A stretch of 64,000 nt of DNA from Bradyrhizobium sp. CCGB12 (GTDB lineage: Bacteria > Pseudomonadota > Alphaproteobacteria > Rhizobiales > Xanthobacteraceae): NCBI RefSeq assembly GCF_024199845.1, contig NZ_JANADO010000001.1:4712001-4776000 (forward strand), in the 5' to 3' direction. Numbering within the stretch: the stretch's first letter is position 1; each line of letters opens with the position of its first letter. Below the pieces are notes generated by a model that was given only the letters and a program-made list of their open reading frames with translations, was not told the origin of the DNA and did not search any database. The position numbers and the translations under genes are program-made. Shown one piece after another: positions 38,941 through 53,267 of the stretch.

Positions 38941-39348
38941 TTAGTGAGAGGCGTGCGCGGCCGGCTTTCGCACCGTGGTGTAGCGGATCGCGCGTCCCCC
39001 CACCTCCTGCCGCACCAGCTCGAACTCAGCTTCCTGCGGCGGCCGGTTGACGATGAACGAGATCCGCACCGACTCCCAGCCATGGTTGGAATCGAAGCCG
39101 CTGATACGGATGTAGCGATCGCCGTACACCCTACGGCACTCGGCGAGCTCCATCATCACGCCGGCGGCATCCTGGAGATCGAACATCGGCAGGCCCCACA
39201 TCTCCCAATAGGTGCTGCGGGGATGCGGATCGTCGGTGAACTCGATGTTCACCGCCCAGCCGTTGGCGAGGCAGTATTGCACCTGCTTGTAGATCTGGTC
39301 GTCGGTGAGATCAGGCAGGAACGAGAAGCAGCCCTGGGTCAGTTTCAT
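38941..39348 (-). CDS. cbbS: RuBisCO small subunit (form IC)
   Basis: A 135-residue small subunit with the red-type N-terminus MKLTQGCFSFLPDLTDDQI and a C-terminal beta extension typical of form IC (RPPQEAEFELVRQEVGG). Eight copies cap the L8S8 enzyme. It lies 11 nt after cbbL, followed by 99 nt to cbbX. Confidence 0.96.
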   Translation of the reverse strand: MKLTQGCFSFLPDLTDDQIYKQVQYCLANGWAVNIEFTDDPHPRSTYWEMWGLPMFDLQDAAGVMMELAECRRVYGDRYIRISGFDSNHGWESVRISFIVNRPPQEAEFELVRQEVGGRAIRYTTVRKPAAHASH

Positions 39349-39359
39349 GTCAAATCTCC

Positions 39360-41944
<2,585 letters not shown>

Positions 41945-41975
41945 GGCGGTTCTCCGTTTCTCGTCTTGCGTCAGC

Positions 41976-42979
41976 TCAGATCAGCCGGCCCATCGCAACG
42001 GCGGTATCGGCCATGCGGTTGGAAAAGCCCCACTCGTTGTCGTACCAGCTCATCACCCGCACCAGATCTCCGTCCATGACCTTGGTCTGGTCGAGATGGA
42101 CGATGCTGGACCGCGGATCGTGGTTGAAGTCGGTAGACACGTTGGGCGCGTCCGTGGCTCCGAGGATGCCCTTCAGCCGTCCACCGGCGGCAGCCTGGAC
42201 CGCGTCATTGATTTCCTTCGCGCTCGTTGGGCGCCTGGCGACGAACTTGAAGTCGACCACCGAGACATTCGGCGTCGGCACGCGGATCGCGACACCGTCG
42301 AGCCTGCCCTTCAGCTCCGGCAGCACCAGCCCGACGGCCTTGGCCGCGCCCGTCGAGGTGGGGATCATCGACAGCGCCGCGGCGCGGGCGCGATAGAGAT
42401 CCTTGTGGAAGGTATCGAGCGTCGGCTGATCGCCGGTGTAGGAATGGATCGTAGTCATGAAACCTTTCTCGATGCCGACGGCCTCGTCCAGGACCTGCGC
42501 GAGCGGTGCGAGGCAGTTGGTCGAGCACGAGGCGTTGGAAACCACGATGTGGCCATCGGTCAGCTTGAGATGGTTGACGCCGAACACGACGGTGAGGTCG
42601 ACCTCGCTTGCCGGCGCCGAAACCAGCACGCGCTTCGCGCCGGCCTCGAGATGCGCAGCGGCCTTCTCGCGCGAGGTGAACAATCCGGTGCACTCCAATG
42701 CGATATCGACGCCGAGCGCGCGGTGCGGCAGTTGCGCGGGATCCCGGATCGCCGTGACCTTGATTGGACCGCCGCCGACGTCGATCGTATCGCCGTCGAC
42801 CTTGACCTCTCCGGGAAACCGGCCGTGGACCGAGTCAAATCGCAGCAGATGCGCATTGGTCTCGACTGAACCGAGATCATTGATCGCGACCACTTCGACG
42901 TCGTTGCGGCGGGACTCTGCGATCGCGCGCAGCACGTTGCGACCGATCCGGCCAAATCCGTTGATGGCGACACGCAGGC

Positions 42980-42983
<4 letters not shown>
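41976..42983 (-). CDS. cbbG: Glyceraldehyde-3-phosphate dehydrogenase
   Basis: A 335-residue dehydrogenase: Rossmann motif NGFGRIG (residues 8-14) and catalytic Cys153 ([12 protein letters not shown]) with its His partner further on. It reduces 1,3-bisphosphoglycerate in the Calvin cycle. The nicotinamide-site residue after the second strand (INDLGS) suggests NAD preference, but this is inference. Its start overlaps the cbbT stop by 4 nt. Confidence 0.96.
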
Positions 42984-45010
<2,027 letters not shown>

Positions 45011-45038
45011 CAGGTCCTCCCGTTGTTGGAAATGCGGA

Positions 45039-45914
45039 TCATTTCAGGCTCCGCTTACGTTCGATCAGCTGCATGATCAGCGGCGTCAGGATCAGCTGCA
45101 TGGCGAGATCGAGCTTCGCGCCCGGACACACGATCGAATTCGCACGCGACATCCAGCTGTGCGGCAGCATCGAGAGCAGATAGGGGAAGTCGATACCGCG
45201 CGGATTCTTGAAGCGGATCACGACCATCGATTCGTCCGGCGTCGGGATCCAGCGCGCGATGAAGGGATTGGAGGTATCCACCGTCGGCACGCGCTGGAAG
45301 TTGATGTCGGTCTCGGTGAACTGCGGGCAGATGTAGTGGATGTAGTCGGGCATCCGCCGCAGGATGGTGTCGGTGACGGCCTCGGTCGAATAGCCGCGCG
45401 CGCTGCGGTCGCGGTGCAGCTTCTGGATCCATTCGAGATTGATGACGGGCACGACGCCGATCTTGAGATCGGCATAGCGCGCGACATTCACCTTATCCGT
45501 GACCACGGCGCCGTGCAGCCCTTCGTAGAACAGCAAGTCGGAGTTCTCCGGCAGCCGTTCCCAGTCGGTGAAGGTGCCGGGCGCTGCACCATGCAGCGCG
45601 GATTCCTCGGCGTCGTGGACGTAATGCCGCGTCACCGCCGTGCCGGTCTCGCCATAGTCGCGAAAGGCGCGCTCCAGCTCCTCGAACAAATTGGTCTCGG
45701 GGCTGAAATGGCTGAAATGCTTATTGCCGCGCTCGGCCTCCCTGGCCATCTGCTCGCGCATCTCAGCGCGGTCGTAGCGATGGAAGGCGTCGCCCTCGAT
45801 GTAGACGGCGTTAACCTTCTCGCGGAAGAATATCTGCTCGAAGGTCTTCTTGACCGAGGTGGTGCCGGCGCCGGAGGAGCCGGTGATGGAGATGATCGGG
45901 TGCTTCCTGGACAT
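45039..45914 (-). CDS. cbbP: Phosphoribulokinase
   Basis: A 291-residue bacterial (class I) phosphoribulokinase. Walker A-like GSSGAGTTS (residues 12-20), then DAFHRYDR and the substrate-binding YEGLHGAV are intact. It phosphorylates ribulose 5-phosphate to RuBP with ATP; the bacterial octameric form is usually stimulated by NADH. It lies 12 nt after cbbF. Confidence 0.96.
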   Translation of the reverse strand: MSRKHPIISITGSSGAGTTSVKKTFEQIFFREKVNAVYIEGDAFHRYDRAEMREQMAREAERGNKHFSHFSPETNLFEELERAFRDYGETGTAVTRHYVHDAEESALHGAAPGTFTDWERLPENSDLLFYEGLHGAVVTDKVNVARYADLKIGVVPVINLEWIQKLHRDRSARGYSTEAVTDTILRRMPDYIHYICPQFTETDINFQRVPTVDTSNPFIARWIPTPDESMVVIRFKNPRGIDFPYLLSMLPHSWMSRANSIVCPGAKLDLAMQLILTPLIMQLIERKRSLK

Positions 45915-45926
45915 GCGTCACCTCGC

Positions 45927-46997
45927 TCAGAGTCGGAAGAATCCGCGCCGCGCGAACAGTGGCGCGGAGACGCTGGCGACCAGCAGCGGATCGCAATGTA
46001 ATTCCTCGACGCGCCGCACCTCGTTGCTCGAACCCATGATCAGCGGCACGCGCTGGTGCAGGCTTTGCGCCGACAGCTCGAGGATGCGCTCGTGCCCGGT
46101 CGAGGCCGAGCCGCCGGCCTGCTCGATGATGTAAGCCATCGGGTGCGCCTCGTAGGTCAGGCGCAGACGGCCGTCGCCATAGCCGGGACGCGCGTCCGAG
46201 GGATAGAGGAACACGCCGCCGCGGGTGAGGATGCGATAGGCCTCCGCGACCAGCGAGCCGATCCAGCGCATGTTGAAATCGTGGTTGGCGGGCCCTTCGA
46301 CACCGGCGAGGCATTCGTCGATGAAGGCGCGCACTGGCGGATCCCAGTGCCGGCGATTGGATGCGTTGATCGCGAACTCCTCGCCGGCCTCGGAGATCTG
46401 CACGCTGCTGCGCGCGAGGCGGAAGCAGCCCGCCTTACGGTCAAGCGTGAAGATGTCGACACCCTCGCCGAGCGTCAGCACCAGCGAGGTCTGCGGGCCG
46501 TAGGTGACAAAGCCCGCCGCAAGCTGCGCCGAGCCGCGCTGGTGGAAGGCGAGTGAAATATCGTCCGGCGCCGGCAGGATCGAGAAAATCGTGCCGACGG
46601 TCATGTTGATGTCGATGTTGGAGGAGCCGTCGAGCGGATCGATCGCGATGCAGATGCGGCCGTCGCGGTCGATGATCTGCGCCTCACGCATCTCCTCCGA
46701 CGCCAGCGCCGCGATCGACAGCCTGCCAAGGCAGCGGCGCAGGATCGCGTCCGCCTGGACGTCAAGATTGCGCTGGAGATCGCCGTCGCTGTTGCGGCCC
46801 GTCGTCAGGCCCGAGGCGTCGGCGAGATCACCGGAGGCAATGAGATCGGCGATCTCGATCGCCGCCGTCGCGATGGCATCGACTGCGGCCGCCACGGCGA
46901 GCGCATGGGGTGCGGTTTCCGAATACCGCTGAAGGTGGTCGTCCAGCCTGAGTTGCCCGGTCATCTGCGTCCATCCCCTTGCTGGCGCCGCATCCAT
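45927..46997 (-). CDS. cbbF: Fructose-1,6-bisphosphatase, class I
   Basis: A 356-residue enzyme. The metal site [19 protein letters not shown] and the substrate region ([16 protein letters not shown]) are intact. It removes the C1 phosphate of fructose 1,6-bisphosphate and in autotrophs also of sedoheptulose 1,7-bisphosphate. First gene of the cbb operon. The start at 46997 was chosen for its GGGGAGGAAA Shine-Dalgarno sequence; a shorter start at MTGQLRL (46964) is also common in relatives. Confidence 0.93.
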   Translation of the reverse strand: MDAAPARGWTQMTGQLRLDDHLQRYSETAPHALAVAAAVDAIATAAIEIADLIASGDLADASGLTTGRNSDGDLQRNLDVQADAILRRCLGRLSIAALASEEMREAQIIDRDGRICIAIDPLDGSSNIDINMTVGTIFSILPAPDDISLAFHQRGSAQLAAGFVTYGPQTSLVLTLGEGVDIFTLDRKAGCFRLARSSVQISEAGEEFAINASNRRHWDPPVRAFIDECLAGVEGPANHDFNMRWIGSLVAEAYRILTRGGVFLYPSDARPGYGDGRLRLTYEAHPMAYIIEQAGGSASTGHERILELSAQSLHQRVPLIMGSSNEVRRVEELHCDPLLVASVSAPLFARRGFFRL

Positions 46998-47043
46998 TTT
47001 CCTCCCCGTGGAGGTCGATGCGGTCAGTCCCAGCACAACGAGA

Positions 47044-47082
47044 TTGACAGGGCCGGCTTAATAAGGAAAATTTCTATTCATA
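47044..47082. promoter_or_regulatory. cbb control region, CbbR-type binding site candidate
   Basis: The 85-nt cbbF-cbbR gap has an AT-rich core with ATA-N11-TAT (47061-47077) and a TTGACA (47044-47049). This spacing fits a LysR T-N11-A box for CbbR, which activates cbbFPTGALSXE and represses itself. Assignment from position. Confidence 0.55.
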
Positions 47083-48060
47083 ATGAGCGCCAAAGAATTT
47101 TCTTATAATGGCCCTGGCCATGCAGCGGCCCAGCTCCGGCATCTGACGATCCGGCAGCTTCGCTCTCTCGCGGCGCTTTCGGCCAAGGGCAGCGTCACGG
47201 CGGCCTCGGGCCAACTCGGGCTGACGCAGCCCGCCGTGACCCAGCAGCTCCGGCAGCTTCAGGATCTCGCCGGCCTGCCGCTGGTACAGCGGACCGGCGA
47301 CGGCATGCTGCTGACGGAGGCGGGCAAGGAGGTGCTGGCGCTCGCCGAGCGCGTCGAGGCCGCCATCATGGACTGCCAGGGCGCGCTCGACCTGCTTGCG
47401 GGACGGACCGGTGGCACGGTGCATCTCGGGGCTGTTTCGACTGCAAAATATTTCGTGCCGCATGCGATCGCGGCGTTCTCCAAGCGGCATCCCAAGATCG
47501 AGATCAAGCTCACCATCGGCAATCGCGAGGAGATCCGCGAGGCCATGCACGGCTACGACCTCGATTTCGCCGTGATGGGTCGGCCACCGGCCGACGTCAC
47601 GGTCGACGTCCGTCAGCTCGGACGCAATCCGCACATCATCGTCGCGCGCAAGGGACACTGGCTGGAGAAGGATTCCGGCCTCAACCTGACCGATCTCGTG
47701 CACGAGACCTTCCTCACCCGCGAGCCCGGCTCGGGCACGCGGACGCTGATGGAAGGCATGTTCCAGAAATCCGATCTCGAGCCGATCATCGGCATGGAGA
47801 TGAGCAGCAACGAGACCATCAAGCAGGCCGTGATCGCCGGGCTCGGCATCGCCTTCATCTCGGCCCACACCGTGGCGCACGAGCTTGCCGAGGGCCGGCT
47901 CATCGTGCTCGACGTCGCCGGCCTGCCGATCGTCCGGCAATGGTACGTGATCCGCCGCAGCGACAAGGTGCTGCTGCCGCCGGCGCAGGCGATGTTCGAT
48001 TTTCTGGGGTCCGAGGGCTCGAATTATCTGCCTGACGTGCCCGACTTCGGTGAGCGATAG
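47083..48060 (+). CDS. cbbR: LysR-type regulator CbbR
   Basis: A 325-residue protein: an N-terminal LysR winged helix (about 15-80; LRSLAALSAKGSVTAASGQL and LGLTQPAVTQQLRQLQDLAG) and a C-terminal periplasmic-binding-protein-like effector domain. Divergent from cbbF, which is the standard arrangement for CbbR. In relatives it responds to RuBP and other Calvin metabolites. It begins 85 nt from cbbF with the operator in between. Confidence 0.95.
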   Translation: MSAKEFSYNGPGHAAAQLRHLTIRQLRSLAALSAKGSVTAASGQLGLTQPAVTQQLRQLQDLAGLPLVQRTGDGMLLTEAGKEVLALAERVEAAIMDCQGALDLLAGRTGGTVHLGAVSTAKYFVPHAIAAFSKRHPKIEIKLTIGNREEIREAMHGYDLDFAVMGRPPADVTVDVRQLGRNPHIIVARKGHWLEKDSGLNLTDLVHETFLTREPGSGTRTLMEGMFQKSDLEPIIGMEMSSNETIKQAVIAGLGIAFISAHTVAHELAEGRLIVLDVAGLPIVRQWYVIRRSDKVLLPPAQAMFDFLGSEGSNYLPDVPDFGER

Positions 48061-48071
48061 CCGGCCGACGT

Positions 48072-48164
48072 TCAGGCCATCAGCTTCATCGCGACCGTCG
48101 CCGCCAGAATGACGATGATCTGGAGCAGACGCTCCGTCGTGAAGATGCGGTTGAAGGTGGTCAT
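48072..48164 (-). CDS. 30-residue membrane microprotein
   Basis: A short frame, MTTFNRIFTTERLLQIIVIL followed by AATVAMKLMA, with one hydrophobic helix and a short polar N-terminus. Codon choice and the amphipathic start look genuine, but the Shine-Dalgarno sequence is weak. It ends 11 nt from the cbbR stop on the opposite strand. Similar one-helix peptides are common in rhizobia. Function unknown. Confidence 0.4.
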   Translation of the reverse strand: MTTFNRIFTTERLLQIIVILAATVAMKLMA

Positions 48165-48290
48165 CGCTTGCCCCGGCCGGCGTGAAGGAGATCTGGACGG
48201 ACGCGTTGCTAGCACAGGCGGGCCGCGACGCAACTCCGTAGTCGCCAGGGGTCCTGATTGCCGTCAGTTTCGCTGCGAGGGGACCACACG

Positions 48291-49187
48291 TCACGCCTTT
48301 CCCGACATACGATCGATCCACCATGCAAGATCGCGCGCTGCACCCTGCTCGAATCCGATCACCGGCACGTCCACAGTCACACTGCGCAGGCGGCGGACGT
48401 CGGCGGCGATGATCGGCTCCGCGTCGACACCGGTTGCGGCGATGGCGCCGAACCGGATCAGATGCCGTGCCTCGAGGCGATCGGCGACATGCTCGATCAC
48501 GCTGCGCAGGCTGCGCGGCTCGCCACTGCCGAGATTGACCGCGCCGGTCAGATCGCTGTCAAGCACGGCGACGATCATCTGCGCGAGGTCCTCGACATAG
48601 ACGAAGTCGCGCAGCTGCCCGCCATGCGAACAGTCGAAGCTTTGTCCTGCGCGAAGATGCCGGATCAGCGAAGGGATGAGACGCGCCTCCGGCTCATGCG
48701 GGCCGAACGGAAAGAACACACGGCCCCAGGCAGCGCCGGCGGCGATGTAGGCTTCGGCCGCGCTGAGCTTTGCCTGTCCATACAGTGTGGTCGGGCGACA
48801 TTGGCTCGTGCGCTCATCGCACAAGCCGGTCTGCGGTCCGTATTCGAGACAGCTTCCGATCCCGAGGATCCGGCTGGTCCCGCAAGCTCGGGCGCGCGCG
48901 AGGAGCTCGATGCTCGCCTGCGCCCAGAGCCGGTTGACGGGATCCTCACGATAGCGGCCCGGCCGCGCTTCCCAGGCGAGATGAACAAGATGCGTCGGGC
49001 GCAACGCGGACAGCGCCTGCACACGGCCGGCTTCGGTGAGGAGGTCGGCTGCGTGCCACGTCACGTCGGCGATTGCCGGCCGAGCCGAGCGCGCGACGCC
49101 ATGAACCTCGAAGCCGCGACCGGCCAGTGCAGGCACGAGCGCACGGCCGAGGAATCCAGACGCGCCCGTGACCAGCACCCGCTTCAT
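48291..49187 (-). CDS. NAD-dependent epimerase/dehydratase (extended SDR)
   Basis: A 298-residue extended SDR with GASGFLGRALVPALAG at the N-terminus and catalytic TTLYGQAKLSAAEAY (Tyr and Lys). It resembles dTDP-sugar 4-reductases and 4-epimerases in length and in the substrate loop (ADRLEARHLIRFGAI). It follows a 3,5-epimerase and overlaps it by 4 nt, so it probably completes a deoxysugar, as the last step before transfer (inference). Confidence 0.88.
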   Translation of the reverse strand: MKRVLVTGASGFLGRALVPALAGRGFEVHGVARSARPAIADVTWHAADLLTEAGRVQALSALRPTHLVHLAWEARPGRYREDPVNRLWAQASIELLARARACGTSRILGIGSCLEYGPQTGLCDERTSQCRPTTLYGQAKLSAAEAYIAAGAAWGRVFFPFGPHEPEARLIPSLIRHLRAGQSFDCSHGGQLRDFVYVEDLAQMIVAVLDSDLTGAVNLGSGEPRSLRSVIEHVADRLEARHLIRFGAIAATGVDAEPIIAADVRRLRSVTVDVPVIGFEQGAARDLAWWIDRMSGKA

Positions 49188-49708
49188 GCGAGGTAAGGCA
49201 GCGCGCGATCGCGCGCGGACAGGATTGGGTCGGGGAGCGGCCAGGCGATTGCCAGCGACGGATCATCCCAGCGAATGCCGGCCGCGCCCTGCGCCTCGTA
49301 AGGCACATCGATGAAATACATCAGCTCGGTCCGATCGACGAGCGTCTGGAAGCCATGCGCGCATCCGGCGGGAATGAACACGGCATTGTGCCGATCGGCG
49401 GCGAGCTCGACCGAACACCATTGCCCATAGGTCGGCAGCGACCGGCGCAGATCGACGATCACGTCGAAGGCGCGGCCGGCAACGCAACGCACCAGCTTGG
49501 CCTCCGGCCGGCCCGCCTGGTAGTGCAGGCCGCGCAGGGTGCCGGCGCGCTCGTTGCGGGACAGGCTATGTTGCGCGAAATGCGTCGGCAGGCCCTGTGC
49601 CGCGAAGGCCTCGGCGTCGAACAGCCGCGCGAAGAATCCGCGCGCGTCGGTCTCCGCCTCGATCTCGATTGCAATGGCGCCAGGCAGGGCCAATGGCGTG
49701 AACTTCAT
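49184..49708 (-). CDS. dTDP-4-dehydrorhamnose 3,5-epimerase-like protein
   Basis: A 174-residue cupin of the RfbC/RmlC family. The residues of the active site (GTLRGLHYQ with the catalytic His, then FIPAGCAHGFQTL) and the closing AGIRWDDPSLAI are as in the family. It epimerises a nucleotide 4-keto-6-deoxy sugar. The overlap with the SDR downstream (ATGA) shows a two-gene unit. The catalytic Tyr segment LMYFIDVPY is slightly changed from the usual form. Confidence 0.9.
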   Translation of the reverse strand: MKFTPLALPGAIAIEIEAETDARGFFARLFDAEAFAAQGLPTHFAQHSLSRNERAGTLRGLHYQAGRPEAKLVRCVAGRAFDVIVDLRRSLPTYGQWCSVELAADRHNAVFIPAGCAHGFQTLVDRTELMYFIDVPYEAQGAAGIRWDDPSLAIAWPLPDPILSARDRALPYLA

Positions 49709-49845
49709 CTCGGACCTCCGCGCGGCAATGCTGCGCACGCCGCCATTGCGAACGTCCGTTCACCAAAATGCCTTTTCGGTTGCATCATGCGCAACGTTAA
49801 CGGAATTTGCGGGGCTTGAGGGAATTCACTAACAGCCGTGGCACG

Positions 49846-51102
49846 ATGGTACAACGGGACGATCCGTTCATGGACAGGCATCGATGCCGCTTCTGCGCGG
49901 AGGAGCTCGACGAGACCTTCGTCGATCTCGGCCTGTCGCCTTTGGCGAATTCCTTCGTGCCCAAGGAGCGGGAAGACGCCACCGAGCCGACTTATCCGCT
50001 GCATGCACGTGTCTGCCGGGCCTGCGGGCTGGTCCAGCTGCCGCAATTCGAGCCTGCGGCCAACATCTTCGATCAGTATCTCTACTACTCGTCCTATTCC
50101 GAGAGCTGGCTGCGCCATTCGGAGCGCTATGCCGCGGAGATGATCGCGCGTGCGAAGCTCGGAGCAACATCCGAGGTGATCGAGATCGCCAGCAATGACG
50201 GATATCTCCTGCAATTTTTTCGGCGCGCCGGCATCGGCGCGCTGGGTATCGAGCCGGCCAGCGGCCCCGCAGCGGTCGCAATCGCCAAGGGCATCCCGAC
50301 CCGGACCTGCTATTTCGGCCGCGACGTGGCGACCGCACTGCGGGCCGAAGGTCACAGGCCCGACCTGATCGTCGCCAACAACGTGCTGCCGCACGTCGCC
50401 GACATCAACGATTTCGTCGCGGGATTGCGCATTCTCTTGCCCGACAGCGGGCGCGTTACGCTGGAGCTGCCGCATCTTCTGCATCTGATCGAAGGCATCC
50501 AGTTCGATACGATCTATCACGAGCATCTGTCGTACTTCTCGCTCGCGACCCTCGAGACGGTTTTTCGTGCACACGGCTTGCGCGTCTTCGATGTGGATGA
50601 ATTGCCGACGCATGGCGGCTCGCTGCGTCTGCACGTCTGCACCGAAGCTGCGCCTCGGAGCCCCTCGCCCGCGCTCGAGAGATTGCGCCGGCGTGAGGCG
50701 GTGGCGGGCATCGACCAACCTGCGACCTATCGTGATTTTCGGCGTAAGGTAACGGCGAAGCGCGAGATGGTCCGCGACTTTCTCGAAGCGGCGCGGCGCG
50801 CGGGCAAGACTGTGCTGGCCTATGGCGCGCCCGCGAAGGGCAACACGCTGCTCAATTATTGCGACGTCACGCGCGAGCTGATCCCGTTCACCGTGGACCG
50901 CAATCCGCACAAGCAGGGCATGCTGCTTCCGGGAACGCATCTCCCGATCCGCGATCCCGCCGCTCTGATGGCGGCCAGGCCCGACTACGTCTTCATCCTG
51001 CCCTGGAATCTGAAGGACGAGATCATCGCCCAGCTGTCGGAGGTTCGTAGCTGGGGCGGGCAGTTCGTGGCACCAGCGCCGGATCTGACGATCGTGTCGT
51101 GA
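49846..51102 (+). CDS. Zinc-containing sugar C-methyltransferase (class I SAM)
   Basis: A 418-residue methyltransferase of the TylCIII/NovU-type C-methyltransferase family. N-terminal zinc ligands CRFC and CRAC (about residues 13 and 60) are followed by a SAM-binding Rossmann domain (VIEIASNDGYLLQFFRRAG) and the C-terminal Methyltransf_14 domain (VLAYGAPAKGNTLLNYC). These enzymes add a methyl group to the C-3 of nucleotide 4-keto deoxysugars. It faces the two deoxysugar genes across a shared promoter region. Start at 49846 or 49870. Confidence 0.88.
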   Translation: MVQRDDPFMDRHRCRFCAEELDETFVDLGLSPLANSFVPKEREDATEPTYPLHARVCRACGLVQLPQFEPAANIFDQYLYYSSYSESWLRHSERYAAEMIARAKLGATSEVIEIASNDGYLLQFFRRAGIGALGIEPASGPAAVAIAKGIPTRTCYFGRDVATALRAEGHRPDLIVANNVLPHVADINDFVAGLRILLPDSGRVTLELPHLLHLIEGIQFDTIYHEHLSYFSLATLETVFRAHGLRVFDVDELPTHGGSLRLHVCTEAAPRSPSPALERLRRREAVAGIDQPATYRDFRRKVTAKREMVRDFLEAARRAGKTVLAYGAPAKGNTLLNYCDVTRELIPFTVDRNPHKQGMLLPGTHLPIRDPAALMAARPDYVFILPWNLKDEIIAQLSEVRSWGGQFVAPAPDLTIVS

Positions 51103-51116
51103 TCGATGGTTAGCGA

Positions 51117-51326
51117 TCAGGCAGCGAGCGGCGCCGAGTAGTCCACGCGCGCCGCGAAATAGGCTTCCAGCTCCGACAGCGCCCGCGCTTCCCAATCCCT
51201 CGCCTGCTCCAGCAGCGACCAGCTCTGGCCCGGGCGGAATGCGGCGGTCTGGCGATAGAGCGATGCAATGCCGCGGTAGCGGCGCACGTTCTCCAAGATG
51301 GCGTGACCAGTGATTTGGCCGTTCAT
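51117..51326 (-). CDS. ENVRRYR-type small helical protein, paralogue
   Basis: A 69-residue protein, LENVRRYRGIASLYRQTAAF and WSLLEQARDWEARALSELEA. It shares the ENVRRYR, RQxAAxRP, WxLLxQA and ELxAxF pattern with the gene at 34665. A GAGGGAG Shine-Dalgarno sequence precedes the chosen start MNGQITG. It is convergent with the methyltransferase. Function unknown. Confidence 0.72.
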   Translation of the reverse strand: MNGQITGHAILENVRRYRGIASLYRQTAAFRPGQSWSLLEQARDWEARALSELEAYFAARVDYSAPLAA

Positions 51327-51464
51327 GTCCGAAAACTCCCTCGTCATTCCCGGGGGAGAAACTGCGGCCAAATCTTTTTCGAAAAGTTAGCGGCGCGCGG
51401 CAAGCTCGCGGATGGTTGCCGAACTGTTGCGCGCGCGCAACGCGCATGGTCGTGCACGGCCGAT

Positions 51465-51884
51465 CTATTGCGGATTTGCTGCCGCACTCTCGTCCGAGCG
51501 CTTCAGCCCGCCGCGGCTGACGATCGCCATCGTCTCGCGACAGAGATCGGCAAGGCCGATCACCAGCACGGCCAGAAGGCAGAACAGGTTGATGGAATCG
51601 GCGTTTGCGCCGGTCAGCGAATTGAACTGGAAGAAGGGCGGCATGAACGCCCACCACACCAGCGGAACGGTGAACAGCGCGGCGAACGACGCTGCCGGCA
51701 CGCCCGCGACAAGCCCAAGCACGAAGAGGCCGGGCAGGAACGCCGCGAAATAGAGTTTTGCGCCGAGCGCGACACAGATCCCCTGAAGCACCGCCGACAT
51801 CGCGACAACGACGAATCCGAGCAGAAACGCCTGCCACGACCATGGCCGTACCCGCGGTACGCCAAACAGCCCCGCACGTCTCAT
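51465..51884 (-). CDS. DUF4118-like membrane protein
   Basis: A 139-residue protein with about four membrane helices. The segment YFAAFLPGLFVLGLVAGVPAA resembles the DUF4118 sensor module usually found as the N-terminus of histidine kinases (KdpD type). Here it stands alone, without kinase, which is unusual. It is flanked by a small gene and the MFS exporter. Function unknown. Confidence 0.68.
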   Translation of the reverse strand: MRRAGLFGVPRVRPWSWQAFLLGFVVVAMSAVLQGICVALGAKLYFAAFLPGLFVLGLVAGVPAASFAALFTVPLVWWAFMPPFFQFNSLTGANADSINLFCLLAVLVIGLADLCRETMAIVSRGGLKRSDESAAANPQ

Positions 51885-52022
51885 CAGCCTCCCCCTGCCG
51901 CCCGTTAACCAGGTCCGCTTGCGACCAAAGTACTACAGCGGCGCCCGGATCGCGAGGCGGAAATTGCGTCCTCGCGCGGTTGGTAAATGGGCCGTATCGC
52001 GCAATTCCGGCGATGCCGACGG

Positions 52023-53216
52023 TTACTCGGTCGCCGCATGGATCAAGCCGGCGACCGGCAGGGCAAGGCCAATGGCCGATGCCAGCGTCCACCCGCCTTG
52101 CGCGAAGGCGAAGGCGCCGAGTGCGGAGCCGGCGGCGCCGGCGGTGAAGAACGTCGCCATATAGAGCCCGTTGAGGCGGCTGCGGTGCTCGTGCCCGAGC
52201 ACGAAGATGGCGCGGAAGCCGAGCACCACGTTCCCTTGAACGCCGATATCGATCGCGATCGCGGCCGCGACCAGGCAGGCTAGGTTCAGCACCGATCCGG
52301 GCGCGCCGATATGTGTGATCAGGAAACCGACGGCCGCGAGCAGCATCGCGACCAGCGTCGCGATACGGCTATGGCCGCGATCGGCGAGCCGTCCCGCGAT
52401 CGGGGCCGCGAACACCCCGGCAACGCCGGCGAGCGCGAACAGCGCGATGCCGCGCTGGGTGAAGCCGAACTCGCTCGCGAGCAGCAGCGGCGCCACCGTC
52501 CAGAACAGCGTGAAGCAGCCGAACAGGCTTGCCTGGTAGAGCGCGCGGCGTCGCAGCAGCGGCGTCGTGCGCACCAACTCCGGCATCGACAGCAGCAGTT
52601 CGCCATAATGCATGCGCGCGACGGGCTTGCGCTTCGGCAACGTCATCCAGAGCACGGCTGCGAGCATGATCATCAGCGCGGCCGAGCAGAAGAACACCGC
52701 ATGCCACGACAACGCCGCGGTGACGAAGCTCGACACCGGGCGCGCCAGCATGATGCCGAGCATCAGGCCCGTCGAGACATTGCCGACGACGCGGCCGCGG
52801 ATGGCCTCCGGCGCCAGATGTGCGGCATAGGGAATGATGATCTGTACTGCGACCGAGCCCAACCCGATGAACAGCGCGGCGATCAGGAACGGCAGCGCAT
52901 GGGTCGCGAATGCAGCGGCAAGCAATGCCGCGGCGCCGAGCGTGATGACCGAGCAGATCAGCGTGCGGTTCTCGACGAGATCGCCGAGCGGCACGATCAG
53001 CAGGAGCCCGATGCCGTAGCCGATCTGCGTCATGGTGACGATCAAGCCTGCCGCTGCGTCGGAGAGGCCGAGCGCTGCGCTGATCGGGGCGATCAGCGGC
53101 TGGGCATAATAGATGTTGGCGGCGACCATGCCACAGGCCGCGGCAAGCACGAAGGTGAGGCGATGCGACACCGCGTCCGGCCCGGGCGCGGTCTCGATCG
53201 TGGCATTCATCGTCAT
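52023..53216 (-). CDS. MFS exporter (DHA1-type)
   Basis: A 397-residue transporter with 12 predicted helices and motif A-like segments GDLVENR and GRLADRGHS. N-terminal AANIYYAQPLIAPISAALGL is typical of the YnfM/arabinose-efflux-like group. It exports an unknown compound by proton antiport. Immediately downstream of a TetR gene on the same strand, 51 nt, with an operator candidate between. Start at M1 or M3. Confidence 0.9.
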   Translation of the reverse strand: MTMNATIETAPGPDAVSHRLTFVLAAACGMVAANIYYAQPLIAPISAALGLSDAAAGLIVTMTQIGYGIGLLLIVPLGDLVENRTLICSVITLGAAALLAAAFATHALPFLIAALFIGLGSVAVQIIIPYAAHLAPEAIRGRVVGNVSTGLMLGIMLARPVSSFVTAALSWHAVFFCSAALMIMLAAVLWMTLPKRKPVARMHYGELLLSMPELVRTTPLLRRRALYQASLFGCFTLFWTVAPLLLASEFGFTQRGIALFALAGVAGVFAAPIAGRLADRGHSRIATLVAMLLAAVGFLITHIGAPGSVLNLACLVAAAIAIDIGVQGNVVLGFRAIFVLGHEHRSRLNGLYMATFFTAGAAGSALGAFAFAQGGWTLASAIGLALPVAGLIHAATE

Positions 53217-53236
53217 TCGTAGAGACTCCGTGGATA

Positions 53237-53259
53237 GGAAATGACTATTCCCTAATATG
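53237..53259. promoter_or_regulatory. TetR operator candidate, copy 1 (exporter promoter)
   Basis: GGAAATGACTATTCCCTAATATG on the plus strand, written here in two parts: GGAAATGACTAT and TCCCTAATATG. It matches 53894-53916 (reverse strand) at 19 of 23 positions and lies 21-43 nt before the exporter start. Confidence 0.65.
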
Positions 53260-53267
53260 ACAAAAAT

